A DNA stretch of 64,000 nucleotides from positions 2,356,001 to 2,420,000 of the forward strand of contig NC_057316.1 in assembly GCF_000687475.1 (NCBI RefSeq). The letters run 5' to 3'. Below the pieces are notes generated by a model. The model was not told the DNA's origin and ran no database searches. It saw only the letters and a list, made by a program, of their open reading frames with translations. The stretch is from Ustilaginoidea virens (taxonomy: Eukaryota; Ascomycota; Sordariomycetes; Hypocreales; Clavicipitaceae). The position numbers and the translations under genes were made by a program. Position 1 is the stretch's first letter. Each line of letters opens with the position of its first letter. Of the stretch, positions 24,956 through 36,375 are shown one piece after another.

Positions 24956-25495
24956 TTGGGTTTGGTTTCCTTGTTCAGTTCTCTTCAAGTTGATCATTGC
25001 AAAATAACATACAATCGAATGTCGCCTTGTCAATCTCTTTCTAACTCGAGGCTGTTGCAGGAGAAAAAAAAGAGACGCTGATGGGGGCGGTGGCGATTGA
25101 CCCGCAGCGCAATCACGGCCGAACGACTTGTGCGGGCGCCATAACCAATCGGTGCCGTAAGCGTCCAAAAATGAGGACTGATACCAGCGCGGGTTTTACC
25201 CTGACGAGTAAGTTCGAGACAGCTCCACGCGAGACAGCTCCACGGGGAGGATGTGTGTCCAAGGACGGGGTGGGCGGCCACGGTCTGGGGGGGGCTTGTT
25301 TGGTAACGGCCGATGCCCACTTTTGGCCATTGAAACAACTTACTTGGTCAATTCCGATGTCATACGGATCACACGGGTGTCAGGCCAAGGATCGACCAAC
25401 TAATATTCGTATTGATTGCAGACTGGCTAAAGGGAGCTTTCGAGGAGAAGAGGAAGAAGAAGAACAAGTAGAAGAGGAGGAGGCAAACCGTTCAG

Positions 25496-25523
25496 AGGCA
25501 GCAGGCAGCAGGCAGCAGGCAGC
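25496..25523. repeat. Short tandem repeat, unit AGGCAGC, 4 copies
   Basis: Four perfect adjacent 7-base units, intergenic. Confidence 0.9.
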
Positions 25524-25842
25524 AAGACCATGACAAGCCCAGGAATCAGGTTGAAGGGAGCCAAGGCTCATCTCAGGGGGAAGAGCACCAAAACCGTCAT
25601 GTAACTCGACTATGGATTAAAGTTTCTGAACTTCCTTCCACATCAGTCCCGCCTTTCTCGGATACGGGCACGTCGGACGCAGCTTGATGCAGGATACCGT
25701 TGCCAACCTGGGAAGAAGGGGTCTTGTGGAGTTGAAACAGTCGAGCTGAGTTGTTGCCCGCATCCGAACTGGCCAGTAGTCAGTTGTTAATAGGTTGATG
25801 GCTGATTCGCACTAGGTTCACCTGTTAGTCAGGCAAGGAAAA

Positions 25843-25863
25843 GGGGGGGGGGGGGGGGGGGGG
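25843..25863. repeat. Poly-G tract, 21 bases
   Basis: An uninterrupted run of 21 G in the gene-poor region. Such runs can form G-quadruplex structure and are difficult to sequence accurately. Confidence 0.9.
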
Positions 25864-28800
25864 TTAGGCTGGACCTGCTAGGTGGAGGAGCCCTGCAGGT
25901 CTTGCAAGTCCGCCCATCCGAGGATCTACTACAGGTATGTACATTTGAGCACCCAGCTACCAGTTAGCCATTGGGGCAGCCGCCATTAGCATTACGCCCG
26001 TCAGTATAGGCTTTGGCTTTGGACGACAACTCGGCGGAGCAGGCAGGCCGTCGCGGCTTAGTCTGGTGATTGCTGATGGGCTGATCAAGGCCCACTAGGC
26101 ATTGCTGAGGTATCTGGCCCGTTGGAAGCTTGTCATGGTGGCCAAGCGCCGCTGCCCACTTCCAGTGCCGCGCTGAAGGATCTCCAGTCCCAGGTTCCCA
26201 CAGCAAGCTGTCAGCCCCAGCAAAGATTGGCTGCTTGGGTCGAGCAGGCAGGCTGCATGATGTTGGGTTCGTGTGGATGGCCGGTTTGGACGAGGCGCAA
26301 GCCAGTCCGTCGGTTCCTATCTGCGCGACCAGATGCTACATAGCAAGGCCGAACACTGACCCGCCCCCAAAAAATAAAATATCGATCTCTGCGGCGCGCT
26401 CCATGTCATGCTTGAAACGACGGATTGGTCGATGAGTATAAACCACGGCCCACAGTCACACGGATGATGGTGCCATCACGTTGCTGGGGAAAAGAGCTTA
26501 TCTTCTGGTTCTTGACCCACCGTCACGACTGAGACGTCTAACCTATTCGCCTCATCGGAGCGCTAGTGTATTAGTAGGCCGGGAGGCAAGGTCAACACGG
26601 GCCAAGCCCCTCATCCGGAGGCTGGCAAATTGTCCCTGGGCTTGCTGTGGCGTGTAGCTTGCTGACCGCTGGCCGCTGCGATCACCTCGCCAAGCAGGAG
26701 CCTAGGGGGGGGGGGGGGCCTCTGCTCGATCCAATTCATCAAAAGATCCCAAACTCGATGCTGAAGTTTCGAACCAGCCATGCAGGCTAACGAGCTACTT
26801 GCCTTGCTAGGCAGGTGTTTAAAACATAAGCAAGCAAGCATGACGCGGCATCAAAAGTTAGAGCTTGGGGCTTGGCAGCAACAACACAACAAAACACGTC
26901 AAAACACAACACCCCTGCCCTGAAGACGAGGCAACGAAGGCTGCAGGGGCGGCATTTGGACGCTGGGAACATGGAAGTTCGCCATCACATGAAGACGCCA
27001 AGCCAAGCCAAGCCTTGAAAAGCAACACCATCGATGCTTCATGTTTGAGGGAGCGCTTGAGTCCGAATCCCAACATGGCGCCTTTTTCTTTTCTTTTTCT
27101 TTTCCTTTTTTTTTCCTTTTACGTCTTACAAGACGGGCGGGTCAAACGGGAGAAGGCCGACAAGGCGCAAGTCGCTTGCATCCTGCCGCAGCCTGCCCCC
27201 GTCCCGGATGCGCCATACGTCGCAACCTTTGACGCATCTACTAGTGTTCGCCCTCGTTGGTGCTGTCAGCAAGGGTCATGAACAGAACAGTCAGTCAGTC
27301 ATGGCACAAGTCCACGCAAAGAGCGGGCTGATTGCTGCATCAGGACTCACTCGGGACACTACATAAGTCATGGCAGACTTGCAAGTCCTCAAACCTGGCT
27401 AGCTCTTGCGCCACGCAGGCAGGCGCCTCGAAAACAAAGTCTCCCTTATCGAACTAACCTGCCTACGCGCGCCCACCCTGATCCCGGTGATGGTGTGTTC
27501 CCGCTCTCATTAATCGGAAGGCGCCTCAAAATAGTCACAAAATAGAGGTCTGTGAGACTGGCCCTGTCTTATCAGAGCTGACTCGATAAGCTTTTGTTTG
27601 CTATTTGCTGAATCTGTCCGGAATCTCCGGTTGACGAACAGCCTCCGGGGAATCCGGCAAAGGTTTGCAAGGTACCAGCAGGATTATCTAACATTGAGGC
27701 GGATAATTAGCCGGTGCCAGGAAACCAGGGGTTCGTTCTGCTTCTCCTCAGACAGTCTTATTCGGGGATAAAGACAGGCCTCTGAAATGTCAGGGATGTC
27801 TCGGGCAGCAACGGCAATCTCGGACATGGACGACATGATGGCAAATGACAAACCCTGGCTACCGGAAGGGAGCGCGCTGCGCTGCCTGGGATACGCAACA
27901 TGACATGACGTACTAGATCAATATATTTGATTGATACGGATAGCGATAATGATTTGACGATTTTCCCCCGATTTTCCAGCTTCCTGCTTGGTGGGTCAAT
28001 TTTGAGGCATTTCTGGACAAACGCAACGCAGCCTTGTCCGGGGTGCTTGGCGCTTTGGCTCCTTGCCGCGGACAGCCACGGGAAAGAAAGATGGAGGGAG
28101 AGGAAAAGGAAGAAGAAATATGTGGTTTCCAGAACTTTGCCCGGCGTCTCGCAGCGAATCAGGCACGCAGAATGCACGCAGAATGCACCCGAGTGACTGA
28201 AGACGAGGGCAGACGCTTGGCTTGTTGGCTGCGCCATCCCGGCAACAAAGAAGGACCACTGCGGAAGTACTGGATCCGCCGTCCGTGAGGCAACCATGTC
28301 AGCCCTGGGCATTGGCCGGTCCAGTTCAATCAACACACCTCATCCTGCATTGGTTGCAGCAAGTCACTGATGGTGACGGACTGCCGGTTTCCAGGCCAGC
28401 TTTTGCTTCTTTGTTGCCGCTCTGCTCTGAGGCCAATACGTTTGCCATGACTCGAGCAACGGCTCCATCCATCCATATTTTTTTTCATCAGCAGCAAAAG
28501 CACTGCACTTCAGCTACCACGTATGCCGTCGCCGCGTGTGTACCCGTACCGTTGGATGGACCGTGGCAGCACTTGCAGTTGGCATCGTGAATCGGAAAAC
28601 TCGCGGGGCATCCGAGGCAGCAGCCCCAGGATGAATCCCCGCGAGTGGCGGCGGATGCCCAAAGCTCCTGAGCTCGACGACATTTACATATCGAGGGCTT
28701 CTAGAACAACAACAGACAACCAATGACAAGCAATGGCAAAACTTGACACCCCCTGCCCCTCAACCACGCTGCACCACCGCCCGCCGCACCACCGCCGCAC

Positions 28801-31373
28801 CGCCGCACCGCCCCCTTCCCCCTCCCCCCTTTTTCCGAAAATAGTCGTTGGGAAACAAGCAGCCGGGGCCACTCACTTGTTTCTTTCCTGCTCTCGGCTT
28901 CCCCGCGTGGGGGAACCAGTGGCGGAACGGGGTGCGCAAATCACGAAGCCGACCGCACCTCTCTCTGGGTAGAAATGGGAAAGAAGGAGGGCAGCAGGCT
29001 GGCGGTAGGCTGGCGGTAGGCTGGCAGTAGGCTGGCAGTAGGGTGAGCGGGTGGCAAACTTTGCTCGGCTTGCGGAAACCATGTCCTCGGCACTCGGCGG
29101 ATTTGACAGAAACGGCGGACACACATTGTGACTTCTCACATTCTACTCTGCAGTGTGCGCCATGATGTTGATCGCTAGACGGGTACGCTGGATGCTGCCC
29201 AGATACTCCGTACTGGGACACTGGACAGTAAGTTTCCCCTGCTTCCTTGCCCTTCCCCGCAGAAATCCCCAAGACAATTTGCGACTTGGCCGCTCAGGCC
29301 TCAAACTGCGCTGCCGGATAACAGACCAAGACCCCGTTTCTCACGAGTCCCAGCCACCGTGATGCGAACAGTTTCGATTGCCACCCCCCTTCTCTCCGTA
29401 CGGAGTAGCGCAGTCAAAGAGTCAAGGCAGAGGTCACGCGCCCCCCTCCCCCCCCCTCCCCCCCGCAAATTCAAATCCCTCCTCCATACGGGACCACATC
29501 GACAAATCAGCTCGACAACGGCCAAAATGATCGGAAACGCTGGCGGGGGCTTTGCTAGAGTCAGTTCTTTTCCCACTTGGTCCAATGTTGCCTGCCATGC
29601 GGGGAAGTGGGGACGACCGGGGCGTGCATCGCTTTCTTTGTGCGACACGACACGTACGAGGTTTCGTGTCCTACTCTGGCGTATGTATGTCATACAATGT
29701 GCGGAGTACGGAAAGTGCCCAACATTGCGGGGTCGGCCCAAGCAGCACCATGGCACGATTCGTCAGCGGGGATTCACGTTGCAGTTCGACGTGCCGACAG
29801 ATGAAGACGGGACAGGTGGTGTCTCGGCTGGCGGGATCTTGTGTGTTTCCGCGTGTTGAAGGCAAGGGGATGACAATCATGATGACGGGCAGTAGCTGTG
29901 TTTTAAGAGAGCAAAGCCCAGTTAAACATGCCCCAGGGGGGGGGGGAGGGGTTGACTACAATCGCAAGGATGCAAAGCCCATGTCCGTGCCGCGCTCACA
30001 CGACAGCAGAAGCAGAAGCAGCAGCAGCGGCGGCGGCAGCAGCCTCGTTCGACAGCCGTGAGCTGCGTCCCAAAGGAGTGGTTTCCCACCGTCGGAAACG
30101 TCGACCGAGTTGAACAACGGGAACAGGGCTACGGGTCGATCAGCGGCCAGGTCAGGCTATCCTGTTCGGCTTGGCGCTGCGCAACATTGGCGGGCATCGT
30201 GCCCACGCTGGTAGAAGGCGCCGTCGGCAACTCGCACTTGCCCCGGATTTCTTCCCTCGGCGGCTGCTGGTATGCATGCGACACCAATGGGCCCCCAAGG
30301 CTTCTTTTTTGACCGCCCAACCGGCATGTACAAGCTCCCAGTATAGGGCAATCGTTGTGGTCGAAGAGGGTCTCGGAGGATGGTGTGGCATGGAGTTTCG
30401 GGGGGCATGGAATTCGGGGGGGGAGAAGTCCCAGTCGTCATTGATCGTGGCGTGGCCACGGCCAGCTTTTGGTGCAATAGGCGGCGTGGGCAAAAGGCAA
30501 CAATGCCCATGGATGTTCAGCAGATGACCCAGGGCGTCCCATGTTGTTGACAGGGAAGAGGAAACAAAACAAACCGCTCAGGCGGGATGGCCCTGTGCCG
30601 ATGCCAAATCAACAAGGCCCGCTGACAACCGGACGCGTCATGTCTACACCGTGAAACCAGTGACCGTCACTCTTCAAGATTGGTGACAGCCCCGGCCCGT
30701 TCAGCAACCAAAGGCGATCGAGATTCCAAGGAGTACCATATCTCTGCTCAGCTACGCAGTGGTAGACACGCCCTGCTATGATGTTATGTACATGAACTAC
30801 TCGTTCACCTGGAGGCCGGAAAACGAAGACTCCCGCTGCTCCTAGGACATCAGACATCAGACGTGATGGGAAAAAAAAAAGAATAAAAAAAGACATTATG
30901 CCAACGCCAACTTTTGACTGCCTTTGGCCCGCGCGAACAACGTGTATCTTGGTATCATGATAACAGGACTTGGACCCATGGAACGGCGTATTGAAACCCC
31001 TGACGCGATACCCACCTGGCAGCAGGTACAGCTGGTCTTCATTTCTGGAATCCGACAATGATACACTAGCATGCGCACCTCGAATCCGTCAAGTTGGAGA
31101 ATAGCCGGTGCCAGGATGTCTGCCAACTTTTTCATGTCTGGACAAGTTGTCAAAACTTGAGCCCACCCAGGCGTCTGGGGAGAAGAAAAGATCTGACAAT
31201 CAGCACATTGGTCGTCGAGTCGTGGTTTTCGTCCTGTGTTTTTTGGTGCCCATTGCCATCCTTGGCACAGCTGATTCTGGCCACAATTGAGGGAAGATTT
31301 GGCCAGCCCCCACCCTCATCCCCCCTCCCCCCCCTAATTCGTTTTTTTTTTGCTCCATTATTTTCCATCCTCT

Positions 31374-31904
31374 CTAACCGAGGAGCGCGGCACCTCCAGA
31401 CTCGACAGCTTCAATCTCCTCGAGTTCAATTGGGGCGCGGCGAAATCTGGCCGGCAGCTCAGAGACGTCGAAAAAGACTCCGGCTGGAGGCTGGATAGAG
31501 CCAAGTTGAGATCCGGAAGAGCCACCGATGCCCCCTTCGACGGCACGAATAGTCTTCTGGAGGGGGCCGTGCTGCTGGGCATGGTCACGATAGGAAGAGA
31601 AGGACGAATGTCGAGAGGCAGACGAGCCGTTTCCACCTGTTGCAAAGGACTCGGGCAACTGTCCCGTGGGGGAGGCGGGGTGAGGCTTGGGAGAGTGGTC
31701 GAGGGATGCTGCAAGAAAAAAAAAAGAAAAAGAAAAAAAAGAGAGAGAGAGACAGAAAGACGGGTCAGCGTGGTGAGCTCGAGCAGCCGGCGGCACCGCG
31801 GTGGTGGTTCACTAACAAGGAATGGATCGCTGGCCGATGAACTTGATCAGAGGAGTGCGCTCGGCGTGGGCAGCAGCCTGGCGGAGAGCTCGAGTCGCAA
31901 GCAT
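31374..31904 (-). CDS. KGD4: 2-oxoglutarate dehydrogenase subunit 4, KGD4/YMR31 (MRPS36-related)
   Basis: Small mitochondrial protein that tethers the E3 subunit to the 2-oxoglutarate dehydrogenase core in the TCA cycle; it was first listed as a mitoribosomal protein (YMR31/MRPS36). Two exons give 140 aa: 31904-31817 (MLATRALRQAAAHAERTPLI, then KFIGQRSIPS) and 31708-31374. The intron 31816-31709 (108 bases) starts GTTAGT, ends TTGCAG and contains a CT-rich tract. The join gives IKFIGQRSIPSSLDHSPKPH. Family hallmarks are the N-terminal IKFIG block and the C-terminal ELPARFRRAPIELEEIEAVE followed by SGGAALL, closely matching the ending of yeast Ymr31 as I remember it. The middle is Ser/Gly-rich and disordered. 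The gene is easy to miss because a longer frame runs antisense across it and its first exon is only 88 bases. Confidence 0.88.
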
Positions 31905-32600
31905 GGCTCCTGTACACGTCGTGGCAGAGCGGGAAGGACTTGGTCGGGTTCAGCTCGGGGAATTTCTTTGGTTTCCTGGGTTTCTTTGGCGGACGTGAGC
32001 GGACGTGAGCGGACTGCGACGGCCAGACTTTTTCTCCGCGGTTGGGGAATTGTAGAAGGAAGGGGCTATGAGAAGAAGGAGAAAACAAGGAAGAGAAGAA
32101 GAGAAGAAGAGAAGAGGAGGAAGAATAAAAGGCGATCTGGTAGCTTTAGAAAAGGACCAGGATAAGAGCGGGGGAGCGGAGAGGAAAGAGAAACTGGAGA
32201 AGAAGGGCGGTTAAGTGTAAAGATTATCGGGTGATAATCTTTCGATAGCGATGCGGGTCAGTCGGTATGTACAGTACCTAATGCACGGGCGCACGGAGCA
32301 CGGGAGTACGGAGCAAGTCGAGTTCTGGTGTGCTGCTGGGGGAGGGGAAGCTTGGCGACTGCAGGCGCCACACGGCCTAGAGTGGTTCAGCCAGGTCAGT
32401 ACATGCATGTATGCACATGGGAAGCCTTCAAGGCCGCCGCGCCCAACCCCCGAGGCCGCTTTTTTTTTTACAGCCTTCTTATATGTAACCTTTTTATTTT
32501 ATTTTATTTTGCGCACTTGGCGTCGGGTTTACTCCAGCAACTTGTAGATCCGTGGACCCGTGCAGGCGGGGGGCCATTTACAGGGAGATGCTGGGGACGT

Positions 32601-32635
32601 TGGTGCCTGGTGCCTGGTACCTGGTACCTGGTACG
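32601..32635. repeat. Short tandem repeat, unit TGGTRCC, about 5 copies
   Basis: Two TGGTGCC units, two TGGTACC units and a partial fifth; period 7, intergenic. Confidence 0.88.
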
Positions 32636-33834
32636 GACGTAGCTGGTTACCCTGAGACTTGACGTTTTGTTGGGGGAGTTGGGCGGCTGTCGGGGGGGAA
32701 TGTGGCAAAAATAAAAAAAAAAAAAAAGATAAAGGGATAAACAGGGGGAAAATCACACTCGACGACTTTTACGTTTAAAGTGAGAATCAGATCAGATCAC
32801 GCAAAGATCAGCTGCTGCTCCGTGAGACTGCTCTGCCCACCACCAACTTTCTACCCACCTTGGGAGGTAGGTACAGTACTCCGTACCCAGTACCTACCTT
32901 ACCTTAGGTACCTAGGTACCTACCTTAAGAGCCCAACTTGTCCGCCCCACGTGCGTCGGACCTGGCTTGTCCCCCGGGCAAAGTCGGAACCACCAAAGTC
33001 GAGTGAGGCGAGAAGATCGGGCCTGGTCGATCCATTAATCCATTGCTTGCTTCTTGCACGTGCCTGGGCCAGGGGAGGCTATAGCTAAAAGCAACGTCCC
33101 GAATCCGAGGCAAGCGGGGTGACGATGACCTCTTCCCGCCGGTGAGTGTGCGACGGGGGGTGGTATGGGGGGCAGAATGCATCAGCCGGATGTTCACATG
33201 ATGACGTGCTGTGGGTGACGAACGCTCATTTCTCATTTCTCGACCAAGTAGCATCGACATGGGGTAATGCTCTCTTGTTTGCGAGCTTTTTAAAAAAGTC
33301 ACATGTGCGCGCTAGTGATGACTCTCCCGCTCTTCGCGTTTTGCGATACTCCTCCTCCTTCAGATTCATCACCAGAAAAACCCATCGTCGCTGCGCCCCC
33401 ACGCAGGCAGGCCGGCAAATCAGCTTGCCCTAGTGCCATGCCACAGCGGCCCAGCTTCTTGGTCAAGAGTCTGGCATTGAGTCGACTCGATAAACTTTGC
33501 CCTCTGCTCTCCTGCGCCAACCATCTCCTCGCCCACAAGTCAGTCCTGCCCCCGTTGGTTGATGCCATGCATGGGAAATCAAAATTACGCTTCGGCCTCC
33601 CAACGTGTGGGCCAAACCTTCCATCGTTCCTGCAGCCTCCAATGCGCTCAATGCCCGGAAACCCCCCAAATGTCTGATCCCGGTCCTCGTCTCTACTAAA
33701 TAAAATGGATTCAACCTTCCAAGGGGCCTGTCTGGGGGGAGTTCAGTAATCCGCGTCATATCCGTGCTTCCAACATCAGAGAAAAACCCCGAAGCCGATC
33801 CGACAACACGCAACTCCAGACAGTAACAAAACCG

Positions 33835-33856
33835 CCCCCCCCCCCCCCCCCCCCCC
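33835..33856. repeat. Poly-C tract, 22 bases
   Basis: An uninterrupted C run ends 11 bases before the ATG of the secreted protein gene, so it would lie in the 5' leader or core promoter. Confidence 0.9.
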
Positions 33857-33867
33857 GCCGACCACCA

Positions 33868-34455
33868 ATGATTCTGCCCGGATTCAGAGCCGCAGTCGTG
33901 CTCACAGCCCTGCTGAGCACCATGCCAGGCTGTGCGGCAAGCAAAGAGACCGCCGTTGAAGCAGCCGAGGCTGGAATCTACGCCAACGCCTCCGCCACCC
34001 CCGACATCAACTCGCAGTGCCAGCTGATACAACGGGAAACCGATCGTCTCTTCGGAAAGCCGCTGACCAGGGACGAGTACTACGAGCGCAACTGGCTGTG
34101 GCTGCGGTGCCGCACATCAATCAACCCGACGTTTGACGCTGGCGGAAGCTGGGTGGGGGAATGGGGAGTCTCGGTATACGAAGGCCTCCAGAACAGAGGC
34201 TGCGGGTTCCTCAACTGGCACTTCAAGTACGTCAATCAGCGAGATTGGGGAGACGTCATGTTCGGCTTCGACTCCAACGATGAATGCGAGGCCAAGGGCC
34301 TCAAGGGCGTTTCCACCAAACTCTTGGACATGGCAAGGGAGACGGCCCGCAAACTCGATCGTGAGTTTCATGTCTGGAATTGCGAGCATCTGGATGGAAT
34401 ATACGCCGTGGGCACAGAGGGGCTCGAGAAAGCGCCTGGCACAAGCAAGGGGTGA
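33868..34455 (+). CDS. Putative small secreted cysteine-containing protein, no family recognised
   Basis: A single-exon frame of 195 aa. The first 24 residues look like a signal peptide: a short N-part with one Arg, a hydrophobic core AAVVLTALLSTM and a small-residue end GCAA. Cysteines are at 22, 51, 81, 112, 140 and 172; if cleavage is after residue 24, five remain, leaving one unpaired. One N-glycosylation sequon (NAS) is at 40. The mature part is rich in Trp, Gly and charged residues, with blocks NWLWLRCRTS and GSWVGEWGVSVYEGLQNRGC, and no catalytic motif I recognise. Codon use looks normal for a real gene: GC-rich third positions and no stops over 588 bases. An extracellular role, perhaps effector-like, is a guess from size and signal peptide only. 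The neighbouring App1-type gene is convergent. Confidence 0.6.
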   Translation: MILPGFRAAVVLTALLSTMPGCAASKETAVEAAEAGIYANASATPDINSQCQLIQRETDRLFGKPLTRDEYYERNWLWLRCRTSINPTFDAGGSWVGEWGVSVYEGLQNRGCGFLNWHFKYVNQRDWGDVMFGFDSNDECEAKGLKGVSTKLLDMARETARKLDREFHVWNCEHLDGIYAVGTEGLEKAPGTSKG

Positions 34456-34992
34456 AAGCAACAAGACGTCAAACCTGTCAAACCTGTCACACGGCCGCCG
34501 GAGCCACTTTATTTCTCCCGAAGAACAGCACAACGTTCGGGGAAAGGAAGGGAGGGGGGGGGTGGCTTGGAGTGTGAAAGCCGGGTGTTGATAATTCATT
34601 AAGCTCAAGTTATAGTCTAGGGAGAAAGAGTTTGAGGAATAAAGACGACAGCTTCATTCATTCCGGCACAGTCAGTTTGCCACAGGGAACCAGATTCCTT
34701 CCAACATGCAACAACATGCACAGGAAGTGAGCATACGGTGGGTCGTTGCGGATGCAGTGCGACAAGCCCGTTAGTAAAGACGGTTGAGTTTCCTTCTTGT
34801 TCGTCATCATCCTTCGGGATACAAATCGACGCTGCACACCACATCGGCGCGCCCCATCTGCACCCCGTCTGCATGCCGTATCCATTGTCCGCATCCATTG
34901 TCCGCACTTCTTCGCAGTCCGTTAGGTTGTGAAATGTCCATGTATACTTGGTGTCCAGTTGAACCTCTGGCCATCTCCATCTCCTCTTCAAA

Positions 34993-36375
34993 CTAACCCT
35001 CCATCGCTTTCTTCACAATATCTAGGCACTCTGAGGGGTCCTCAAACACATGCCAAGCGCGGCGCGGGATGTCCTTGAAAGCTTTCTCGAATCTTTCCGG
35101 CTTGTTTTTCTCGTCGATTCCATATTCGGCAACTTTCGTGGCCTTTCGGATCAAAATAAGCTGGATCCAACCTGGCACTGCCCGGTACCTGGTCGACAGC
35201 CCGTTAGCAAGCTAGCTTCAACCGCCTTTGGAACTCGGGGCATGTCCTTGAGACGTACATGTAACCGTAGGCTTCTGGATCGGATTGTGTCGAATCTCCA
35301 ATCACAATCATCTTTTTCCTCGGCAGCCAAGTATGAATCTTCTTCATCCGATCTACCTTGTACTCTTCTGTCCCATATGTCAAGGCTGAAAGCAGTCCAG
35401 CCACGGTTTTCCAGCTCGAATCACGAAGGATCAAAGTCCCAGACGGGTAGTGCTGCTTGCGGAACTCTTTCAGAAAAGGATAAAGGTTATAAGGCGAGGC
35501 AGAGAGGTAAAACCAGGCCGTGTCTTCAGGAAGAGCGGATCTGATGCCAGCGTAGAGTTCAGGCATTCCTTCAATAGGACGAGGTGGATTAATGAAAGTT
35601 TCGCAAAGTATCCCCACCGGATCACTCGTCATGGTGACCTTGATGGTATCGTCAATATCTGCACGGCATCAGCGACTGCAGGGCATCTTCTTGATCCTGT
35701 GATTTGGTGGGGAGAGAAGGAAACCAAATAATCCTTACCAGATATAATGCCCCAGCCATCATCTCCAGCGTAGTATGTCTGCATACTGGCAATGCTGCCC
35801 TGGCCACCTCCGATCTCTGCGGACATCTTGACGAGCGAACCTCCACTGCTGTCTGAGACCTTGAAAACGTTTGAAGATATTCCGTTGACGTTGGACGGGC
35901 CCAATTTCAGTTGCTTCGACTGGTGAGTTGCCGCTATGGTTCTGGCTGGTCGGACATTCCACAAAAAAGGTAGAAGCCTCTCCTCAACCGTCTTACGTTC
36001 AGCTGCATCATCTGCTAATCCAACGGCACGGACTACTCCAGTCACCATGTCCATGAGCTTCTGTTTATCTTCACGCTCAAAAACAGCTGCTACAAACTCG
36101 GCCTGCCATGCTTGGCTCTGAGAAGATCGGTAGGCAGTGTTGTCGAGGAGCCAAACGACGTCATCCTCGGTGACCGGTTTGGAAAATGGACGGAAAATGT
36201 TGAGCCGATCTAGCCAGCCAGTGAACCCGGACTTGTCTTGAGCCAAAGGGATCGAGGAACTTTTGGCCAAGGTGAGGCCTGATTCGATGTCGTCAAATCC
36301 CTTTTCTTTTCTCGTTCGCAGCTGCATGGCGCTGGCGAGTTCCGAGGGCTTGAATTCGTTGCTGTTGCCTGCCAT
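34993..36375 (-). CDS. App1-type phosphatidate phosphatase (DUF2183 catalytic domain)
   Basis: The App1 family dephosphorylates phosphatidate to diacylglycerol; yeast App1 is associated with cortical actin patches and endocytosis. Three exons (36375-35739, 35658-35259, 35188-34993) give 410 aa. Introns are 35738-35659 (GTAAGG...GCAG) and 35258-35189 (GTACGT...CCAG); the second join gives AYGYMYRAVPGWIQLILIRK. The catalytic motif DxDxT is D213-I-D215-D-T217 in SDIDDTIKVT and is formed across intron 1. Downstream are WFYLSASPYNLYPFLKEF, the LRDSSW block, KKMIVIGDSTQSDPEAYG and a C-terminal AWHVFEDPSECLDIV. The N-terminal 200 residues include a helical region (VVWLLDNTAYRSS) but no signal peptide. 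It is shorter than yeast App1 (587 aa) because it lacks the proline-rich tail. Confidence 0.87.

Larger units (their letters stand above)
23997..31373. other. Gene-poor region (about 7.4 kb)
   Basis: I recognise no gene here. The sequence is full of low-complexity tracts: A (24923-24950), G (25843-25863 and 26706-26717), C around 29442-29463, T runs, a 4-copy AGGCAGC repeat, a 4-copy 11-mer near 28998-29040, and two exact TACGGAGTA copies (29204, 29399). The first few hundred bases should hold the permease promoter. Short multi-exon genes of unknown families could be missed. Confidence 0.5.
31905..33867. other. Intergenic between KGD4 and the secreted protein gene
   Basis: Divergent promoter space. 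It holds a purine-rich stretch (32050-32215), AGGTACCT/TACTCCGTA-rich sequence (32865-32930), a TGGTRCC heptamer repeat and a 22-base poly-C run (33835-33856) just before the next start codon. No coding frame is recognised. Confidence 0.55.

Noticed and set aside
31350..32165. Open frame of 271 codons on the plus strand
   Set aside because: It lies antisense to the KGD4 gene, and its Lys/Arg/Glu-rich end comes from purine tracts; the minus-strand reading has family similarity.
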